Shown piece by piece: positions 35,801 to 44,800 of a stretch of 64,000 bases of DNA. Where the stretch lies: the NCBI GenBank assembly GCA_949130485.1, contig OX422190.1, positions 6,781,167-6,845,166 on the forward strand, given 5' to 3'. Position numbers and translations under genes: made by a program. The stretch is from Agelas oroides (Eukaryota; Porifera; Demospongiae; Agelasida; Agelasidae). Position 1 is the first letter of the stretch. Every line of letters begins with the position of its first letter. The notes beneath the pieces are model-generated. The model did no database searches. It saw only the letters and a list, made by a program, of their open reading frames with translations, and was not told the origin of the DNA.

Positions 35801-38800
35801 TTCTTGTGGCAGAGGCAATACCTGTGCTTCTGTGATCACTACTTGTTTTTCAGTTGATTGTGCAACTGTTGCACTTAGTTAAAATGCATATGCAATGAAG
35901 CAAGCAAACGTTGTTAGATACATCAAAGGCCAAGTCCATAATGCTGCATGGATATTCCACACAGATTCAGACTACACTACTCCAAGACTTCAAACGCTTG
36001 TTTCAACAACACAGAGTTCACAAGCAAGCTTCAGCACACAAGAAGGCAAAATCAACCTTCCATTAAAGGTCTTGTAATTGTAAACAAAGTAGATAGTGAT
36101 CATGCCAACCTCCCTAGTGTGGACTGTTATTAATATTTCATATGCATGCTATCACACACGCATGTGACTATGCTAATATATTGGTATGGTATGTAACAGG
36201 ACACTTTGGTGGCTACCACATTAGCACAAACTAGAGATTGCCTGTAAACCACAAAACCATGTCCTGACAAAGCCTGAAGTGTTGGATTCCACCACCTTAT
36301 ACTTCTCACTGTGTAGAGCAATAAGTATTGGAAGACCTCCCAGTGGGGTGAGCCAGATCACATTCATGAACTTAATGTACCATATAACCACTTATTAAAC
36401 GTGTGTGCCCCATTTATGTGAGTGCAGCATTCTTCACTTAAACTTTTTACCACAAATGTCTATACACACATAAATCAACCCAATCATATGCACATGGTCT
36501 ACATCTGCCATTACTTACTAGGAACATGCAAGCACAGAGTGTTTGCCTCGTGCACGTGTCCAGTGTGTAGTAGGCCTATAGCTTATTGTGAGGTGGGAGA
36601 ACGAGAAGATGGCAAAGCGATTGTATGTTGAAGTCTACAAAGAGGTCAGTACCTGGTAGTGGGCCAAGGGCGCATCGAGTGATGTGCCCTTGGTTGGCTT
36701 AACGTTTCACCTTACCTGTGACCGCTAGATATCCCTGCATACATGTACATCGCTTCTTTCTCACCCTTTCCTTTGCCGTGCTCTCTTGTGACGTAGTCGC
36801 CATTTGCTTCCGTTATTGCGTTCTAGCATGGTCGAGTAGAGACTGCTGAGGTTCCATCAGGGTTCATTCACTCAGTGCTTGCATTTGTAAGTGTCAATGC
36901 GACCACATGCATGTCATGTCTGCACGCACGTGTGATTAGACTGCTCACGCTAATTAAAGTGTGACGGATATACACATTGTAGATCGGGAAATTTTCGTGT
37001 TAAAAAACAATTTGCGTGAAAAATTTTCGTGTTGATATATTTTCGCAGTTCGTTTGATCCGCAAAATTTGTTTAACGGTTGACGGTTACAATATGGACGA
37101 GTGCCTGGAGCGTTCTTAGCGTTTAGTCTACTACCAGGTATCGGGAGAGCCAGGTATCACTGGCTGTAACGCTGTGGCTGTCAGGAGTAGTCGTCGATCG
37201 GACATTTACTTCAGGAGGTGTGGATGTGCGCCCACACGCATATTTGTTAATCACCGCCACATATGTTTTTATCCGCGTGTTAAATTTTCGTGGTTGGTCT
37301 CAACCACGAAATTTTTGTAACAGCGAAATTTTCCCGATCTACGGTACATACATTCATACATAAAAACTCAGACTGACTGCGCTGCACAATTATCAGCGCT
37401 CGGCAATTAGCACCTATGATACTTCCAGTGTTTCTGTACCATTGCACATGCAGTGTTCAGCAACATGTCACAAATACAACTGTATGTAGTAACAACTTTC
37501 ACAAATGAGAAGGATAGCTGCAGAGCGAGACTCTACCTTTGACACGACTATATGGACAAGGCCAGCCACCTGACTGCATTTCTTGTATGTGTAGCAGTCC
37601 CTATCTCCTGGTCACTCTAGTGCAGCTGATGAGGCCTGATATTGGCCAAAACATGTCCTGCGCAGTTGGTGATATCGCATAAGATCTGGGCCTGCTTTTT
37701 TTCAGGGATATGCAGCTCACTGATAGTCCATATTTAAGCCAATAAAGTCTGCCTGGATGCACTCTACACGTACATGTATGTATAGCTGCCAGGTTATTCT
37801 GTACAGATTGGTTTTCACATGTATCAATAAGGTGACATGCATGCATGACTTCAGCATGAAGAAAGCTACTACAGCAGTTGTTATCTGGGTAGCTACAACA
37901 CAATAGCAGTGGTCAATTAGTCTGAGTACAGTGGTTACTTGGGAACAGTACCAGCTGTAGTAGGTAGCAATTAGTGTAGTAGTGGTCAGTTGCAGCAGGT
38001 GTACAACAAACACAGAACATGTGATGTATACCTGTGGCTGTGATGGAGAACATATCATGGCTTACCACACATGTAGCCTCCCTGCCAGGCCTTAACCACC
38101 TCCAGTATTCAATCACTTTCAGTATGCAAATATGGCTTGCGAAATCTTGTCACATGTACATGTAGGTGATGTCATGACACAGGCGACAGTGTTGAACAAG
38201 AGATCTTGATACCCCTTCTTGGAATGTCTGTACAAGGACTAGAGTACTGTAGTCTCGCGAAAGAGCGCCCAACCCCTCCTTTGGGCCCAATATCTGTATA
38301 AGGTCAAAGTTACTTGAATGAGCACCCACTCGTGGATTTTGAGGAGCACATCCTCAAGTGCTGTGCATATCGGAGGCAAGAAACTTCGTGTTACACTTCA
38401 CCGAATGTTACTACAAGGCAGCTTTGCATAGACGAACGTAGCTAATGCAGTGTGCACCGCGAACTAAACTATGTTCACATGGTGCCGTTCAGAGTGTTGT
38501 GTGGTGTCAGGCCTTAACTTTGAAGCCGCTGGTGGCTACGCTGTACGGTATTGTTTGTCCAATTATTTGCTTCGAGGGCATCGAGTCGCTGCAAACATGA
38601 CATGGGCACTCCTTCGTGGTTAAATGCGGTAGCACTTGAAAGAGCGCCTACCCTTCCTTCTTTGGCGGACTTATAAGGTGCTCTGCCCATGGGCGCTTTT
38701 TCATGAGACTATGGTACAACAGTTGGGCGTCACCCCTATGTGTTTCCCTCCTGTTCACTTGACACATCACATGTGACATGATCTCCCAGGCTGTTCCCCT

Positions 38801-41800
38801 CCCATACTGGTATACTGGAAGCAATCAACTACGGGAGGTAATATAGGGGAACATGCAACTCTCTAACCCATCTCATATGGTTTCACTGTTTCAGAAACAA
38901 GGGGAGCTTGTGTCTGGAAACATGCATGTGGCACCAATGGAGGGGTATACTACCTTCTTGAACTTAGCGGGCAGAATGAGGCTACAGCACATATCTACAT
39001 GTAGTATTAAGTACCACTTTGTATGTAAACAGTAGATGAGCGCCAGTAATGGTGGTAGTTATAAGCAGTCGGCTTTAGCAGTTATATAAACAGTTGGCAG
39101 GTGAGCAATTGGCAGATGAAACAGTTGGCAGGTAAAACTAACGTTAGAGTTACTTTGGTGTAAAAGAGAGTGTGGTCACACTGGGAATCAAATTGGCATT
39201 CAATGTTTAGCACTGTGTTCATTTGTGTTCCACAAAAGCCAGAAGAAGCTAACATGCCGTAGCTGGTATGTTGAGCAAGTTGGCTCAAAACAGCAATTAC
39301 TGTTCAAACGAATGAAACACAGTGGCGGGGAACTAATTGCAACAAGAGTGTAGTTAGTAGACGGTAATGGACAACACTTAGTGTCAGTCCAAACAAACCA
39401 GTGGGCAATTCTACCCTCTTAGAAAAACAATTCACCCACATGACTTTTACATTTTGTTGTATATCTGTTTAACTGCCCACACTTGAAAAAACATGATGGC
39501 TTTACTTTGCTACCCAGTGATTGCCACACTTTCAAATACTAATGATGCCAAAACCTGTCATGACGTGTGTGTAGCGTGATGTTGCTATGTACAATGTGCT
39601 TGGAAGATACATGTGCAGGTTCTGTGCCAGCAGAACGGGTGTGACAGGCAGCACTGGGGTGAAAGGACATGGCAGCTGTTGTGGTCGGGTAGAGAAAGAG
39701 CCTTTGTCGGCATTGGATGCACCATTTCTCTCTCTCTCTCTCTCTTTTTTTTTTTTTGTTTACCCAAACAGGCTTACTCCTCTCACCTTGAAGAGGTTCC
39801 ATTCCAACATTGTAGGTAATTTTCAGACTGGTAGGTATTCACTGGTTGAGAGCAGTGACTACTGGTTGAGAGCAGTGACTACTGGTTGAGAGCAGTGACT
39901 ACTGAAAGCTTACAATGTGTTTAGAGTGGACCTGGACAGTATGGTTGAAAGTGTTCTTAGGTGCTACATGGATCCCAGCTGAAGTCAAAATGCAATACGT
40001 TAGCCCGTAGGCCAGAAAATGACTTCTAGGGAACAAAATTCAGTAGTTAGTCAATTTCAGTGTGTGGATACAATCCAAAGGATTCCAAGACAACTATATA
40101 CTACTACTACTACTACTGTAATGCCCGACTTTGGCATGGCCAGCAGTTATCACATCTAGCTAATTGTCTAGACAAGCTTACTATCTCTTTGTTTTCAAGG
40201 CCTGAAAAAGTGCTTAATATGGTATCTGCCCTGAATTACTTCCCTGGCATATTTGTGCACAGTGGCATCCCAGTAGGTGTCATTGGATCCAGGGATTGAG
40301 AGCCTGATGGTGGCACTACTGAGGCACTCTAAGACACTGCGTCTACACTTAAATGTAGGAAATACCACATGACGCTCACTGTCTGACATGGAGTTATAAC
40401 TATACACATACCCAGGGGGTACATCTGTCCTAGACAACACATCACAGTCTTTCTTGTACAGGAGATGTTTGAGGATTAACTGTTGTGTGATGTTTACGGC
40501 TAAAACACAGTAAACCGAGACAGAAACTGCAACATATTATGTATACAGTGAAATGGACAGGGCATACCCTTGGGGCAACAGGCAGTATGAATCTGTGAAG
40601 GCAAGCATTAGATATCTCCATTCCAGAGTATACTAACACAAAGTATATAACTCCAAGCCTTAGCGGTAATCTACACTTGTCCACATTGTGGATGGTTACT
40701 ACAAAAGATAGTAATGTCTATTGTACTGCCACTATTTCATTGTACATCTGGTTCCTGAGACAATTTCTGGCTCTAGCCCATCCTCAAAGCCCAAGAGATA
40801 TCCCTAGACATAAATATCAGTTCAGCAGGAGACACCTTTATACACACCCTTGTAGGTGTGTAGAAGTGGGCCTTGAGAATCGATTAGGATCATAGCACAC
40901 AGGTGAATTCATAGACTTCTAGCACGATTCATGCTTGGGTAGTACAGTAGAGAAGTAACAGAAATTCATAGCTGTACAAACAACAGTAATTCCCAAGTGA
41001 CGGATAAGCTCCAAAACGTGCGGAGCAAAAAAACTGCAAGTGTGGGATGGGGATGGAGAGGAGTTATCAAATACACATATGTAGTACATAGTACTACATA
41101 CCCACTATTGCATACCCACTCCTACATACTCACATGACAGAAGATGTACAGTGAAACCAGGCTACAGTGTTTCAGTTAAGTGTAACATTGGAAGGGGAAG
41201 GCCTGGTACAGTTTATCATACCAGTATTGACACCACTGGTGTGATAAACTGTACCAGTCAAAAGAGAGAGGGCCTGGTCTAAAAGAGGCTGGGCAAGTGC
41301 AGCAGTTTCATAAGTAACACTCATCGCTCTGGACAAAAGAACATGTGTCACAATGTGTTTCCTCAGTTGGGAACCCTCCCCCTCCTCATCAGTTTACCAC
41401 CTTAGCCAGGGAAGTAAGCTTATCTTCGGAAGCTTATCTTTGGGAAGTAAGCCTATCTTCGGGGAAGTAAGCCTATGTTTGGGATACACTTGCACACTAT
41501 ACAGTGTGAAAATATATACAATCACATGACATTCCTGTACATATAGTTGAACTTAAGTCCACCATAGCCACACTGTCTAGTGAATAAACTCACAGTGTGT
41601 GGTGGTGATGGCAGAGGTTGTTGCTGCTTTGCTAACGACAGTGTCTTGGAATCATCAATCATCAGGCTGTGGTCCCTGTCAAGGCTACGTCCACGTGTTG
41701 GTGACTCACTCCGACCAGAGAATCGAGAACTGTAGAGCAGAGAGGAGGCAGTAGAAACCATGGACTCGCGGTTAGAACTGAAGTTCGAGGAACTTGTCGA

Positions 41801-44800
41801 TGCTGAATCTTGTCCTCCCTGGGAGGGGTCGAGAAAGGAGAGTCGACCAGACTCCCTTGATGCAGTCAGCAGGTGTAGGGCATCCTTCCACTGTCGGTAC
41901 TCTGCCTCTGTGTATGCAGCAAAGTAGAGTTCATTCCCATTGCTGCTGTTCCCCTCTTTTTCAGAGCGGCCATCCACGATGCCTGAGATTACAAAGCAGT
42001 GGTCTTTATCAATTTCTTGTGTTGGTTGAATGTTGAACTGAGCGCTGGCATTTTCAAGTGAAAATGCTCGAACCAGTACTTCTTCATTGGAATCCTCATA
42101 AATAGAGAACTTCATTTCCTTGTTATCGGCCTTGCACCAGCTTCTGTGCCACCGGTACTCATCTCTGCGGAGCAGATATCCGGTTTGGAGGAGAGTAGGA
42201 AGTCCCCTCAGTGGATCTGACAATTCGCTCCCTACTGAAAGAAGGAAAGAACAGGTTTCATTTCACAGCAAGACAGTTGACAGATGCCATCCTTGTTTAA
42301 CCAACTATGAAAGCAAAAACAATAACATGACCATCGATGGTCAGATGTACTTTAAACGTCTTTGAGCAGCAGCTTGTATTTAGTACATAAACACAAATGT
42401 ATTAGCCTTGTCCTCGTTCCAAAAGCACACAATGGCCTTTTCATTCAACTGATAAGAGAGTTTGAAAAGAAACTAATAGTTGTTGAAAGGTCTAAAGGAA
42501 GATTTCACTACAGATGGTTGGACATAAGCCCATATTTGGCACCACCATTTCATGCGAAACTTTAATATTCATTCTATTATGAATACCTACAGTATAGCTA
42601 ATCACATAAATAGAAAATTCATGACTACATACCAAAGTCATTCATTACGCCAATGTGGCGGTGACTCCATCACAAACATTATTTACAACAGGTGATGGCA
42701 GCATGACTATAGACAAATGAATAGATACACATCAAGGTGGGATGTCAGCAGGTACCACAAAGTTTTCAATCAGATAGAGGTATATAGCTACCGGCAAGCG
42801 ACCTGAAGCCAGTTCAAAGGGAAGGTTGCTGTGGTAGCAGGAAGTACCCTACAGCTATGCATTTCTGAGAATTGACATTATAATGTGCTCTACCCAACTT
42901 CCTTGTGATTTACCCACACATATCCAGCATGGCCATTCAGTGAGCAAAGAAACTGATCAGTTTCCTCCATTGCTCACTTACTACCATAACATGATATGCA
43001 ATTTAAGGACACAATAAATTCAACATCATCCTCAATCTGTCTCACTCCCCCATCATAAACACAGCTTCTTTAAAGAGCGTCAGAATGTACTGGAAGATGC
43101 TGACATGCTATACTGGTTTGTTGTGTTCAGCATTAAGAGTTGGACCTTCTGTGTTTGAGTGTGGAGTATAGAAAACTGTCTAACTCAACCAGCCAGTTAC
43201 AGTTAGCAAGCATACCACCATATGTACAGCCAGACACTCAAGTGTCCAGGTGTTGATGTCCAGCTCAGTTACACTGTGACAACCAGGAAGCAGACCAGTG
43301 GCTCTTCATCACTAAACACCTGCACATGCTCTGTAGTGTGAGTCATAGATACCAGTTCCCAACTCATAATGGGATTAGCTTAACAAATACACTCAGCCGC
43401 CTACTCTTCACACTCCTACTCTTTTGGTGGGAACGCCTAGAATTTCAAAAACCGTTGTCTTGAAGTTTCTGACTTACACCACTGTTGCATGTACTGTACC
43501 TTTGTGTTCAGTTGTTGATGTCATTCATGTGTGTAGACTAACAAACTAGCCTATATTTGGTTGTATATGCCCCCAGGTGAAGAACAATTCGACAACGCAC
43601 TCCCTGAGTTTGATGGTCATTCAATATCCCAGAGGAAAAGGGTGACATGTGACAAGATATCACAAGTTGTTATGTCATTGAAGTGTAATGGCAACAATTG
43701 AATGAAGAGAGAACTCCACGCATCAGTGCTCCATTCTTCCTACAACAAGGCTCTAACCAACAACTTAACCAACTGGTGACGTTATTCCTTTGGAAACTGT
43801 CCTACCACCTTAGCTCGTTCCTAAGTAACAGTGAAATCAAGGAGTTTACCAATCCTTAGTGGTATATGATGTTTCGATGGTTAGGTAATGCTGCTGAATA
43901 CTTAAAGACAGAGCATCGAGGAACCAATAGGCTATACATACTCATTGGACAGTGCATCTGCGACAGAGAAATTTGAAGCAAGCAACAAGACTTTCTTCAC
44001 TTGGGGGTGTGGAAGGCACGACACTTGATGAGAGCCTGGGAATGAAGCCATTCATACCCCACTCATAAATGTGAGCCTAGGGGAATGCACAAGGTTCGTG
44101 ACTAGAGGTGTAAAAATGCAAAATATATTGATACAAATTGGAACTGCATTCTGATAAAAAGACAGGTCAGGTTTCATCAGTATCATTTATCAATTGGGAT
44201 GTGCATGAGTGAGTGGCGTAGCCCATGTGTAGGGCTATTAATTTCACTCACTAAATGTGAGCAGCTCTCATACTGCCCTCCAGCGCAGACACTGGCTCAC
44301 CACATGATGCTGAGTTGGCTGCCAGAGTACTGGTGCATATTACTTTTGTTAACTCTTGAAGTGAAAATTCATCAAAGGAGGAATTTGAGATGTCTTGAAC
44401 TTCACACCCACATTTTCTTGGTACTCTAGTACTGAAGCCTTTGTATAGGAACTAACTTCAGCAAATATTATCCACAAGGAGGAAGATCAAAAGTAGCACA
44501 TGCAAGTTTGCACAGAGTCACCTCTATAGCCAAGGGAATGCAATCTCTAATCTTGGCACTCTAATGATCATCAGTGATTGGATATGGCCACAAGGAAAAC
44601 TCCTCCTTGCCCAACAGACACTGAAGGTTTGGCACAGCTGAAAGATAGGGAGATTCCCTGCTTTAGCTATTCAGTAATGCAATGTATAACAAAAAGTATT
44701 TTACACAGTATAGGTGCAACCCTGTCTATGATCAGGTGTCAAGAGCCACATTGGTGTAGGCCTAACCAACACTTTAGCATGCTAACTAAAGTGAGCACTA

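Noticed and set aside
36611-36648. ATGGCAAAGCGATTGTATG, first-exon-like, before a GTCAGT donor on the + strand
   Set aside because: Weak donor, 12 codons only, no partner exon found in the following 5 kb.
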